Part shown: positions 33,112-45,130 of the stretch, in pieces
How positions within the stretch are numbered: the first letter of the stretch is position 1
How the letters are laid out: each line of letters opens with the position of its first letter
NCBI GenBank assembly: GCA_036250195.1
Contig: JAVHZZ010000008.1
Location: forward strand, 2,901,434-2,965,433
Direction of reading: 5' to 3'
DNA from: Mixophyes australis
Taxonomy: Eukaryota; Chordata; Amphibia; Anura; Limnodynastidae
Length of the DNA: 64,000 bases
The notes under the pieces: model-generated
What the model was told of the DNA's origin: nothing
Seen by the model: only the letters and a program-made list of their open reading frames with translations
Database searches by the model: none
Position numbers and translations under genes: made by a program

Positions 33112-36100
33112 GAATATTACTTACGACCTCCCTGGTATCCATGTATGACATCATTCCTATGGAATGTAACCATGTACGCTCCATAACACCAGGAGAGGCG
33201 GAGGCGAGGAAGGAAAACAAGGAGTGGGCGGGACTTGATGACGCAACTTGTGTCATCAAGTGGGCGGAACAGAGTGTATATTGAAGCGCTGCCCCTCATT
33301 GTTCATTGGGGTGGATGGGGCTTGATGACACAATTTGCATCACTTCGGCGCATCCCCTTTATAGACAAGTAAACCCCTCCCAGGAGAATGGTCTGCTCTT
33401 CTAGCAACTATGGATTTAACTAGGCAAAGAAATGTGGGTGGGAATCATGGTAGAGACACAGGATTTGTTAATAAGACGCAGAGTTTAGGACAACCTCTCC
33501 ATAGCTAGACTCCATGTTCATCCTGTAATGTGTTAATGACAAATTAGCTGCTTTCCACTAATCAGGAAACGATATCGGTAAAATAATTTCTGGAGTCACA
33601 GAAAATAAAATCACTTTAGGAAGAAATAGTTTCTCCTTTTAATGAGTTACAATATTATGTTTATGTTTGAAATATTTTCATAACTCACTTCAAGACACAA
33701 AGCGATACACACATCAGTCATTAGAGGGTCAGCTCTTCAGCCGACAAAAGATGTTGGGTGCATGATATCCTGATACACTCTGCTGGGTATATACGTCAGC
33801 CTGGGGTGGTGCTAAAACTACCTCCCAGACCCAAGATTTATATAAAGAGTTTGTTTGTGATATTAATATACAACTTTCCTGCTAACAGTTACACATTTAT
33901 AAATCTTTATTAAACATATTTGATTTGTTAAATTAATTAATGACATATTTTATGTAGTCATAAGTAGGTCATTTTCTTAAAAAAATATATATTTCCCCCC
34001 CTCTGAGTGAGAGTGAGAACCAGTGATGAGGAAAATACAAGCAAAACAAGTGTCTGAGTGTGTTCAACAGCTACTTATCCCCAGACACAATGTAACACGA
34101 TGTAATGTAACTGCCAATCAGTTATATGAGGGCGTGTCTCTTCCTTACAGCAGCTGTCAATCAGGTCCCCCATCCCTCACAACACCTCTCACCTGCTCTA
34201 CACACCAGGCAGCTGCTCAGTGCGGCCCCAACACAGGAGGACTAGGTACAATTTCTTACACTCCTATAAATATATCTCATGTGTCTAAATCCCCCGCTCC
34301 CCCCTCCCGAGAGGCTGTGCTATGCTGGAACTATGTATCTTAAATAGTAGATTTTTACTTTTTGTCCTGCATAGTGAACAGTGCTGTAATACTATGGAGG
34401 GGGGGTGGGGGGTTGGCTTTATCCCCAATAACTCATCTTACAATATGACAGCTCAGACTATATGTGAAAACGAGACATTAAGTTTAGGAATGAGAGGATC
34501 CTGTCAAAACTTGGTAAATATTCCCGAAAGAGTCAATTCTAACACTAGCGCCAACTTCTGGTTGTTTTGAGCCCCCCTCCCTCAGTCTGAAGCCCCTTGT
34601 TTGATGCTGGGCTCCGATGCCTCTATCCTGGGGTGGGCTCTATTGACAAAACCTCAGAAGAAACTGCAAAGAGACACAATGCTGACAATGGTATAGGTGG
34701 GAAGTTTGGTATTAGTTACAGAGCGGAGGGTGGGGTAACACCCCCCCCTCCCCTCCCCATACTAGCAACCTGTGTCCCCCCAGGGGAGAGGAGCAGTGAC
34801 AAGACAGTTAATTAGAGAGAGGGGACCACCCAGCAAGAATCTGCTTTCACCCACAGCACAATGACAGACAATGCTGGGGGGTCAGGATGATGTGGAAGAC
34901 ACGTTAACCCTGTATGTGCCGAGGAGGAGCTGTGATAGTGAGATGTGTGTGCTCTATACACCATTGTGTACTGACACAAGTTAAATATAAGATCCTGAGT
35001 TCTGCTGCCTAGAGGCTGGTTAGAAACCAGGACCCCCGGGGCCCCGGAGCGGACAACAAACAGAGACCACCAACATTCAGCTCCATGAAGAAGCCAGATA
35101 AACATATTTATAATTATAAAACATTACACAGTTGACGGGTGTAATAGCGCCCTCTCTTGTGCCGCCCACGCACACGGTGTTGTGGTGAATAATTTGGCAG
35201 CACATGTGGCACTAACCAGCATCCGTCTGCTCCACCTGCGCTGCCGGACTCTTGAGTTGTGCGCCATCGCCAGATTTATCTCCATGATCAAACCACTACC
35301 ATAAGGATAGCGTATGATCTGCACACAAAGAGTTCTCATTGGTCAGTTTGGTAGAATTATCCAACCAAAATCCCCCTGGGTGTGAGCAGGATAACGCACC
35401 TTATGGGAGTGGGACAAACTCTATGTTCTGCCTGTTCCTATCTAAAATAAAACTACCAATTTGTCACCTCTGCCGGCTCCCTGATAACAATATATCACCT
35501 CTATTTTGCCAGGAAGCCGCTCCTGACTACCTTTACCGGTCACAAACCACCCTCTGCGCACTCGTGACTTAGATGTTTACCGTAAGGGGACACACGGGAT
35601 TCCAGCGCTCAATCGTGTGCTCACCTATTACTAAGATTACAGATCTAACCGGTCCCGGCACAGGCACACTCCTCTACACTTCTCCGCTGCCACCATCTAC
35701 GTTTAAGGCCCGTAGAACGCCTATGACTTAATTACCCAGTTGCGCACACTCTGTGCTCTGGTAGCGAAAATCGTTATACACTTTCCACACTGGCATTTAA
35801 AGGGTTAACAGAGCAGAGCAACCAACTTTTTCAAGACAGGCAGTGGATCCATTTAGAGCTATAAGGACCACACTTATTAAATTTTAGATTTAAAATGCAA
35901 AAAAGTGCAATGCTTACAGATTATAAACAAATCAATAAAAGATGACCTTATATATAGCAAAATATGTAAAATAAAAAGGAGAAAGTTTCAGAGTCTAAAC
36001 TTACATACGAGTTGTATAATCTGCGCCAGGGGAAACTGGCCTGGAAGAGGGACAGCTTATCGATGTTGATTGATTTCCCAAAAGGATAGATTGCTACGGA

Positions 36101-37005
36101 ATTGGTGGAGCTGCTGATGATGATGATTTACATCAGTTTCCACTAGAGAGTAAGGATGGGGGATATTAGGGGCTGCTGGGTGTCTAGAATCCCCCCCTGG
36201 GTGAGATAGTTTACTTCACATCTTAGAAGTATTAGCAGTTGTAAAAGAATTAACTTGTGAAGAGTGACAGATAGAAGTGAATTCAGTTTACAGCACAACA
36301 GGAATCAGACGGGATATGTGGTCGATGAAAAATAGGGACATTTCCAGTGACAAGTCTTGAAAACCTGGAATTGTCACTGAGAATTAGGGAAAGCTGGATA
36401 CTGTGTAGTCAGTGGGTGCCCCGTACATCGGACAGAATGTCCTCCTGCAAATGTTACTAAATACACTCCTTTCTTCCCTCTGTGCTTTTCAGGCCTGTAT
36501 TTATATAGTCAGGCTGAGGTATATGCTAGGTATGACACATCATTGGCCCCGCTCTGCACTGGATATAATAATATGGATAATAACTGGATACACAGAGCAG
36601 CTCTGTGTTATACCCGAGGGCAATGAAAAAAATACAATTCTCCCTGACGGTATAAAGACAGGACTGAGAAGCACAGAAGAAAGTGAAGAAGGAAAAGGAC
36701 GGAGTGTGTTTATGGAAGAGAGCGCAGACAGGCACATACCACCAGCAAAGGGGATCAATATCAGTCATCTGTCGCATATCTAATGTCCATCCAGAATCCC
36801 AGTGTAGATCATACACGTGACTGTCATACATGCAGCAGACTGGGGACAACACGGATGAAGGGTTAAACGTGATCCATCCATCTCCTCTGCTTGTGCACTA
36901 ACCCCAAATTATAGAGCAGATCACGGCCCCAATGTGGTCACATAACTGAGACAACGATTCAGCTGCATCTGAAGATCTCTCCATCCAATCACAAACAATT
37001 CTATT
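33112..37005. other. Intergenic, 3.9 kb without a gene
   Basis: No exon or clear transposon was recognised. Short C-rich runs (34003-34012, 34740-34755) and small open frames occur on both strands. One exact Gli-type 9-mer lies at 34824-34832. The frame at 36412-36783 is open for 123 codons but has no recognisable motif or splice context. Confidence 0.5.
34824..34832 (+). promoter_or_regulatory. Exact Gli-type motif GACCACCCA, intergenic
   Basis: Nine of nine bases match the consensus for Gli zinc-finger factors. It is about 13 kb beyond the PTCH2 stop codon. A match of this length can occur by chance (about 0.5 expected per window, both strands), so it is only a candidate. Confidence 0.3.
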
Positions 37006-37008
37006 GTG

Positions 37009-37040
<32 letters not shown>

Positions 37041-37080
37041 ATTCTACCTATCTATCTATCTATATTCTATCTATCTATAT

Positions 37081-37125
<45 letters not shown>

Positions 37126-37127
37126 AT

Positions 37128-37164
<37 letters not shown>

Positions 37165-37348
37165 ATTCTATCTATCTATCTATCTATCTATATTCTATCT
37201 ATCTATCTATCTATATTCTATCTATATTCTATCTATCTATCTATCTATCTATATTCTATCTATCTATCTATATTCTATCTATCTATCTATCTATATTCTA
37301 CCTATCTATCTATCTATCTATATTCTACCTATCTATCTATCTATCTCA

Positions 37349-37379
<31 letters not shown>

Positions 37380-37381
37380 AT

Positions 37382-37412
<31 letters not shown>

Positions 37413-37414
37413 CA

Positions 37415-37453
<39 letters not shown>

Positions 37454-37484
37454 ATTCTATATATCTATCTATCTATCTATCTCA

Positions 37485-37515
<31 letters not shown>

Positions 37516-37517
37516 AT

Positions 37518-37548
<31 letters not shown>

Positions 37549-37945
37549 CATATCTATCTATCTATCTATCTATCTATATTCTACCTATCTATCTATCTAT
37601 CTATCTATCTTCTACCTACCTATCTATCTATCTATCTATCTCATATATATCTGTCTATCTATCTATCTCATATCTATCTATCTATATTCTACCTATCTAT
37701 CTATATTCTACCTACCTATCTATCTATCTATCTCATATCTGTCTATCTATCTCATATCTATTTATCTATCTCTCTCATATCTATCTATCTCATATCTATC
37801 TATCTATCTATCTCATATATATCTGTCTATCTATCTCATATCTATCTATCTATCTATCTATCTCTCTCATATCTATCTATCTATATTCTACCTACCTATC
37901 CATCTATCTCATATCTATCTATCTCATATCTATCTATCTATCTCA

Positions 37946-38018
<73 letters not shown>

Positions 38019-38104
38019 CTCTCATATCTATCTATCTATCTATATTCTACCTACCTATCCATCTATCTCATATCTATCTATCTCATATCTATCTATCTAT
38101 CTCA

Positions 38105-38145
<41 letters not shown>

Positions 38146-38762
38146 CATATCTATCTAATATCTCTTTTGTATCTATCTATCTATCCATCTATCTCATATC
38201 TATCTATCTATCTCATATCTATCTATCTATCTCATATCTATCTATCTATCTATCTCATATCTCTTTTGTATCCATCTATCTATCTATCTATCTATCTCAT
38301 ATCTATCTATCTATCTATCTATCTCATATCTATCTATCTCATATCTCTTTTGTATCTATCTATCTATCTCATATCCATCTATCTATCTCATATCTCTTTT
38401 GTATCTATCTATCTCATATCTATCTATCTATCTATCCCTCTATCTATCTATATCTATCTATCCCTCTATCTATCTATATCTATCTATCTATCTCATATCT
38501 ATCTATCTCATATCTATCTATCCCTCTATCTATCTAGCTATCTATCTATCTCATATCTATCTATCTATCTATCTATCTATCCCTCTATCTATCTATCTAT
38601 CTAGCTATCTATCTATCTCATATCTATCTATCTATCTATCTCATATCTATCTATCTATCTATATTCTACCTACCTATCTATCTATCTATCTATCTATCTC
38701 TCTCATATCTATCTATCTCATATCTATCTATCTATCTCATATATATCTGTCTATCTATCTCA

Positions 38763-38795
<33 letters not shown>

Positions 38796-38950
38796 CTCTC
38801 ATATCTATCTATCTATATTCTACCTACCTATCCATCTATCTCATATCTATCTATCTCATATCTATCTATCTATCTATCTTTCTATCTATCTCTCTCATAT
38901 CTATCTATCTATATTCTACCTACCTATCCATCTATCTCATATCTATCTCA

Positions 38951-39023
<73 letters not shown>

Positions 39024-39442
39024 CATATCTCTTTTGTATCCATCTATCTCATATCTATCTATCTATCTATCTATCTAATATCTATCTATCTATCTATCTC
39101 ATATCTATCTCATATCTCTTTTGTATCTATCTATCTATCTCATATCTATCTATCTATCTCATATCTCTTTTGTATCTATCTATCTCATATCTATCTATCT
39201 ATCTATCCCTCTATCTATATCTATCTATCCCTCTATCTATCTATATCTATCTATCTATCTCATATCTATCTATCTCATATCTATCTATCTCATATCTATC
39301 TATCCCTCTATCTATCTAGCTATCTATCTATCTCATATCTATCTATCTATCCCTCTATCTATCTATCTATCTAGCTATCTATCTATCTCATATCTATCTA
39401 TCTATCTATCTATCCCTCTATCTATCTATCTATCTATCTCAT
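37006..39442. repeat. Long TATC/GATA microsatellite array
   Basis: About 2.4 kb of CTAT repeats interrupted by CTCATAT, ATTCTAC, CATCTAT and TCTCTTTTGTATC variants that themselves recur, indicating block duplication in the array. All three plus frames stay open over long distances (giving Ser-Ile-Tyr-Leu repeats) because the repeat has no stop; they are not genes. Confidence 0.97.
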
Positions 39443-40379
39443 ATATAATATCTTGTAGATTTAAATTGGTTCCTGTTTTGAAGCCTCATACAGAAAGCAC
39501 CTGCAGGGGGTTCGTTATGGGTGATTTAAATGTCTCCCTCACCTAATTTACTAAAGATCACATTACTGCCCCCTCTGGAACCGAGCCCACTGCCCAGTCA
39601 CATGCCTCCTGTAACGGTACAGTGCGTCCCGGGAGGTGAAGGGTTAATGGCTTTGTGTTGAGACAAAGCCTGGTGACATATTGGGTCTGTCTGTCTGCGG
39701 GCTGCCTGGGTGGGCTGCGGCCATTGTTGTGCTGAAAGAGGCTCCTCTCCCTCCCTGTGGATTATTACCAGTTCCCTCTATCACCCTGCGAGCTGTACGC
39801 TGATATATCCACACTCCTGGGTGGCCTCCTCGTGTTTACTGACTATCAGAGGATGAGGCCTGTGTGTACAGCGGCCCACTCCGGGCCCAGGAACTCCCAG
39901 TGTCTTCTTTATATAGATACACCAGAGATCAGCGTTACAGGACCCTCTAACCTCACTCATACTCCCAGAGCGGTTATTAGGGATATGAATTATAGTTCTC
40001 AGCCCCTCTCCCACTGATGGTTTACAGTATGTGAATGATTTATCAGGGCGGGCGGGCGGCCGCGCAGCCCCTTACAGACATGAGATATGTAAGTATGTGA
40101 CTCCACAGAACAGCAGCTGATCGCACCAAAGATGGCGGCCTCGCCCTCTGCAACAATGTGAGATAGGTGGTGATAGGAACGAATTCCCACTTGTCCTGTT
40201 ATTGGGGCTCATCAGGAGTTTGAATGCTGGGAAAATAAGATAAAGATTTTGGGTTCGAATAAAGGGAACAATCCTGAGAAAACAGGGACTTACGGGAGCC
40301 CAACCAATGCCAAATCCATCCCAGAGGTGCAGTTATGTTCTTTAGGAAACTGGTTAATCTGGAGGACATGTGACTAATG
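39443..40379. other. Intergenic, no gene seen
   Basis: Contains a GC-rich patch near 40046-40072 (GGGCGGGCGGGCGGCCGCGC). Open frames at 39757-40017 on both strands are not recognised and lack supporting context. Confidence 0.45.
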
Positions 40380-40742
40380 TTCATCATCATCATCATCACC
40401 ATTTATTTATATAGCGCCACTAATTCCGCAGCGCTGTACAGAGAACATTTGTCACTCACTTCAGTCCCTGCCCCATTGGAGCTAACAGTCTAAATTCCCT
40501 AACATACACACATACACACACACACATACACAGCAGGCTAAAGTCAATTTAGATAGCAGCCAATTAACCTACTAGTATTTTTTTTCCGAGTGTGGGTGGA
40601 AACCAGAGCACCTGGAGGAAACCCATGCAAACACGGGGAGAACAAACAAACTCCTCACAGATAAGGCCATGGTCGGGAATCGAACTCATGGCCTTAGTGC
40701 TGTGAGGCAGAAGTGCTAACCACTGAGCCACTGTGCTGCCCG
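40380..40742 (-). mobile_element. V-SINE-like element, full length
   Basis: The minus strand begins GGGCAGCACAGTGGCTCAGT, passes GAGTTCGATTCCC and CTCCCCGTGTTTGCATGGG, and ends CAGCGCTGCGGAATTAGTGG with TATATAAATAAATGGTG. A (TG)n expansion lies inside (plus CA near 40508-40530). Confidence 0.85.
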
Positions 40743-41288
40743 TGGTCTGGAATCAAAACTCATGTTGCGATCTTGGCTTCACATCATTCATCTTTCAATA
40801 TCACCAAGCATGGTACAAACCCCCCGCCACACACACACAAACTAATAGGACTGGATCTAAATGAGTGTAGGATTACCAAACACACCTACAGGTGTTGGTT
40901 GTAAAGAACCAGCGATTGTACTGAATAATTATATAGAAATGAGAGCACATTGACTGCAATGTGATTGTATTCTATCACTTGGTATCTGACCTTGTATTTA
41001 TGATATACTTAGATTGCATGACTCCCACACGTGTAGATTCCTGTACAATTTAATCCAAATCCATTATAAAATCAGAATGTAACATGTGGATAATATTACT
41101 CAGTACAGACCAGTGTCTGTGTCCCCAACTCACAAGCAAAATAAGTATATAATACATGTTCCTACACGGTGATAGTGTCTGTCAGGTTCACTGGCTCTCT
41201 GATGCCAGTCTTTACCCCTCGGTGAGCAGAATAAAGAGCCAGCAGGTATAGAAAGAGGTAACTGGCTCAACAGATACAGTTCCCATAG
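40743..41288. other. Intergenic, no gene seen
   Basis: Unique-looking A/T-rich sequence without recognisable features. Confidence 0.5.
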
Positions 41289-41597
41289 GGAATGGGTTCT
41301 GTGTCATATACTAACCACTAGGGAGTGGGTTCTGTGTCATATACTAACCACTAGGGAATGGGTCCTGTGTCGTATACTAACCACTAGGGAGTGGGTCCTG
41401 TGTCGTATACTAACCACTAGGGAGTGGGTCCTGTGTCGTATACTAACCACTAGGGAGTGGGTCCTGTGTCGTATACTAACCACTAGGGAGTGGGTCCTGT
41501 GTCGTATACTAACCACTAGGGAGTGGGTCCTGTATCGTATACTAACCACTAGGGAGTGGGTCCTGTGTCGTGTAATAACCACTAGGGAGTGGGTCCA
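41289..41597. repeat. 33-bp minisatellite, about nine copies
   Basis: The unit is GGGTCCTGTGTCGTATACTA followed by ACCACTAGGGAGT. Because 33 is a multiple of three, the minus strand shows an open frame of repeated 11-residue units (RTHSLVVSIRH). This is a consequence of the repeat, with no start context or flanking coding sequence. Confidence 0.95.
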
Positions 41598-43038
41598 GTA
41601 TATCATTCTGCCCAGCAGAGACTAGTGTTGGTTTTGTACTGTCCTGGAATATTGTTTGGTGTCACTGCCCTGTGATTTTGGGTGGTTACTTATAGTAAAT
41701 TGTGTAGGGTCACTGTTGGGTTTAATCTGTGGGGACACTGAACAGTAATGTTCAGAACAGTAAAACTGACGGAGGGCACATTTTGCCAACGCTCCTTGTT
41801 TACCAAATCCGCTTGTGATACCGGCAGTTGTGAGCCAGCAGATGGCACAGGAAGTCGTAGCTGTGAGCACTGGAACATACACCCCTAATATAATGACACC
41901 GCTGACCTGCAGCACGGTAGTGGTGACCTATTAGTACGAGAACCAAAAAATAGGTTTTGGAATGGCCTGCTGGACAGTGGTAGGACCAGGTCATATAATG
42001 GACCTCCCAACATGACACACTCTGCTCCCACACAAGTGACCCAAGAATCAAGTCGAGTCCTACAGATAGGTCCCCAAATCAGGTGAGATCTCATGGACGA
42101 GCGGCCGGATCACCTCCATGTGATCTGTTAAATGACCACACAATGACTGATAATGGCTACCATTTTATACGTTTCTGGATTGGATCATTATCTTGCGTTG
42201 CGGTAATTTTTGGGGATGTCATCTGCTGTTGCGGCTCCTATGTTTTCCAATTGCCGTAAACCGAGTTGACAATTGATGCGAAAGAGTCTGGAGAACGATA
42301 GATTGTAGAAATCGATGTTTTCTTACAGTATATATCTTCTGGCTAAAACATTGTATAAATACAGTAAATTCACCACTGGAAATGTAACATTCTGCATTAG
42401 TGTTAATTCTCCCTTCTTATCACAAGGTGGCGCTAGACACCACAGAACGTGTACATGATACATGAAGGAAGTTCCCACACATCTCTGGAGGCCACTTATG
42501 AAACTTAAAATGACCGATGAGGAGCGCAAAATGCTCTTTGGTAACATTGGGCCTCGATTTTCTTGTTTGGTGTAACAGCGCAGAAATTGGATTCCTTTTA
42601 CAGAGCGAGATTATTCAGATGCGGTAAAGGGATGAAGAGAGAGCTTTACTGCTACAAAGAAGCGCTTTTTTAGGTTAAATTTGCTCTATTCCCGAACTGA
42701 ACATTTTCATCCAAAGGAACATCTGTAATATTCAAACAGAGCTTTTCCTGAAACCTTATCTACGATGAGACGTAGATACCGCTCTGAGAGACGTATGTCC
42801 GGCTATGTCCCGTCCACCGCTCGGCCGGCCAGTTTCCTCACTCATGCACAGATCAGCATTTATTTATATAGCGCCAGCATAGTCCGTAGCGCTTTACAAT
42901 TGGAAACAAACACAGTAATCGAACAATACAGACAGACACATTTAGAGGCACAGTGCCGTATCGCAATATTGCGCTTGGCTGCGACGACAGGTTGTGTGTG
43001 CGCTGAGACACCGATTCCGCCACCTATTGAGCCTAGGT
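41598..43038. other. Intergenic, no gene; LINE-tail-like piece at 42855-42925
   Basis: The short overlapping minus-strand frames at 41622-42094 are not recognised. Positions 42855-42925 (ATTTATTTATATAGCGCCAG, GTCCGTAGCGCTTTACAATT) resemble a LINE tail in minus orientation. Confidence 0.45.
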
Positions 43039-43185
43039 CAATGTTGGCTAGCCTGTGAAACTCCAGGTGTTGGGAAACTACAAGTCCCAGCATACCCTTC
43101 CAGCAATAAGATGCTATATATTGGCAAAGCATGCTGGGACTTGTAGTTTCACAACACCTGGCGTGTCACAGGTTAGCCAACACTG
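43039..43185. mobile_element. Palindromic MITE with ZNF143-like arms
   Basis: The left end CAATGTTGGCTAGCCTGTGA pairs with the complemented right end CAGTGTTGGCTAACCTGTGA. The arms continue through CCAGGTGTTG and AAACTACAAGTCCCAGCAT, so most of the 147 bp folds into one hairpin. TAGGT occurs on both flanks, perhaps the rest of an 8-bp hAT duplication. Related arms occur at 5217-5290, 6803-6865 and 63128-63195. Confidence 0.75.
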
Positions 43186-44545
43186 ATGTAGGTTATACCG
43201 ATCTGTCCGTAGCCATGGAGCGCTGCTTGTGGGGGGGGGGGGGTAACAAAGTGGTGTTGTCCGGGGGCCATGGTCTGTAGCTGCTGGATGGGGAGATGAG
43301 ATCTTGGTCTGTAGTTGTCCTATGCAGACATGTTTACATACAAATGAGGGTGAAATATCTACGTAGATGGCAAGAGGTCCGAACAGTAACAGTATATTAG
43401 CACAACTAGGACCAGTGTAAATCCCAATAATAGAATGACAATGTATTATATTTAAAAGTAAAATTAGCAAGAATGAAAAAAAGTAATTGAGGATTATTAA
43501 AATAATGAATGTAAAGAAAAATGAAAATAAAATGTAAATAACGTAGAAAGAGTATGAAAATAAACAACTGGAATGAAAATAAAAAGTAACTGGTGTTCTA
43601 GGAGAGGGTGTAGGGCTTCTCCGTGTCGGAATAGTGGTAGTCGTAAAAACAATTACCACCCTAAACAGGAACATTTACATTATAGATATATATGAACTTT
43701 CTTTAAAATCACTAAAAACCGGTGCACATTAATAAAGGTATTGTAACTCATAGCAACCAGCTAGATTAGAAATGGTTGGTTGCTATAGTTACAGTACTTG
43801 TGCGCCAGTTCTTACATATATCTTCAGTTATGTTTGGCTGAGGACAATGCCTCACCATATGGTATTCCCAATCTGATGTGGCCCCAGGCAGAGAGTACTG
43901 GCCCCTGGGAGTCATTGCGCAATTTGCTGTCTGTAGGTTATATTGTGTCTTAGCAGCAAACGCTCCTATAGGTTCTATATGTTTTACTGGACACCTATAG
44001 AAATTACGTTAAGGAGAAGCCTTATAAATAGTGTATTTTTCCCTTTAGTTTACATTGTACAAAAATCCACGTTCTGCTTATTGATACACAAGGGTCTTAT
44101 TTTGTGCTCGCTGTGTAGTAAATGTTTACTGCGGACTGTCATGGCTAAACTGGAATCGTCCGCAGGCGTAATAATTTCCAATTACTAATTATTAATTAAG
44201 TTTCATAGCACCTGATCGAAACATATCAATTTATTCTCTTGTAAATGAGGAAGGGGGCTGGTAACCTGTACACAGTGGAGGCAGCCATTTGTGAACTGAA
44301 CCAAAATTCAGCCTATAAGATCACTAGGAAGTAGTGACATCACTGGTACTGCCTCATGCTTCAGTGATGTCATTGGTTCATGATGAATAATAATGCTATA
44401 TTCTCATTCAGCCCCTAAAAAAGCTCCCTCCACTGTGTGAAGGCAACGGGTCTATGTATGGTTTTTCTGTTTAGCAATTTTACACCTAAAACTTTTTTCT
44501 AAGGGCCACATAAAGGCCATTTCTCACAAATATGTATAGAAACTA
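43186..44545. other. Intergenic, no gene; diverged relative of the 43-bp unit
   Basis: The 186-codon minus-strand open frame at 43114-43674 is A/T-rich (Phe, Ile, Ser, Tyr) and includes MITE sequence, so I do not accept it. Positions 44306-44345 read CAGCCTATAAGATCACTAGG then AAGTAGTGACATCACTG, close to the minisatellite unit of 4275-4666. Confidence 0.5.
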
Positions 44546-45130
44546 CAAGGATGAAAGTTACAGATTCCAGAGGGAGGTGATACATTGTATCACATGCATC
44601 AGAGAGGTACAGATTCCAGAAGGAGGTGATACATTGTATCAGAGAGGTAAAGATTCCAGAGGGAGGTGATACATTGTATCATACGTATCAGAGAGGTACA
44701 GATTCCAGAGGGAGGTGATACATTGTATCATACGTATCAGAGAGGTACAGATTTCAGAAGGAGGTGATACATCGTATCATACATATCAGAGAGGTACAGA
44801 TTCCAGAGGGAGGTGATACATTGTTTCATACGTATCAGAGAGGTACAGATTGCAGAGGGAGGTGATACATTGTATCATACGTATCAGAGAGGTACAGATT
44901 GCAGAGGGAGGTGATACATTGTATCATACGTATCAGAGAGGTACAGATTCCAGAGGGAGGTGATACATTGTATCATACGTATCAGAGAGGTACAGATTTC
45001 AGAAGGAGGTGATACATCGTATCATACATATCAGAGAGGTACAGATTCCAGAGGGAGGTGATACATTGTTTCATACGTATCAGAGAGGTACAGATTGCAG
45101 AGGGAGGTGATACATTGTATCATACGTATC
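44546..45130. repeat. 49-bp minisatellite, about twelve copies
   Basis: The unit is GAGAGGTACAGATTCCAGAG followed by GGAGGTGATACATTGTATCA and TACGTATCA. The variant with TTTCAGAAGG and ATCGTATC occurs twice 245 bases (five units) apart, so part of the array is a block copy. The second unit near 44626 is shortened. Confidence 0.95.

Noticed and set aside
36412..36783. 123-codon plus-strand open frame as a novel gene
   Set aside because: No motif, no splice sites and overlapping antisense frames of similar length; likely chance.
37004..39546. Very long open frames (up to 532 codons) of Ser-Ile-Tyr-Leu repeats
   Set aside because: They translate the TATC microsatellite, which lacks stop codons in all plus frames. 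No flanking coding sequence or splice context.
1963..40742. tRNA-like sequences (A and B boxes) at several loci
   Set aside because: They form the heads of SINE copies with shared non-tRNA cores and tails, so they are not functional tRNA genes.
43114..43674. 186-codon minus-strand open frame
   Set aside because: A/T-driven Phe/Ile/Tyr-rich content, overlaps a MITE, and has no recognisable domain or splice support.
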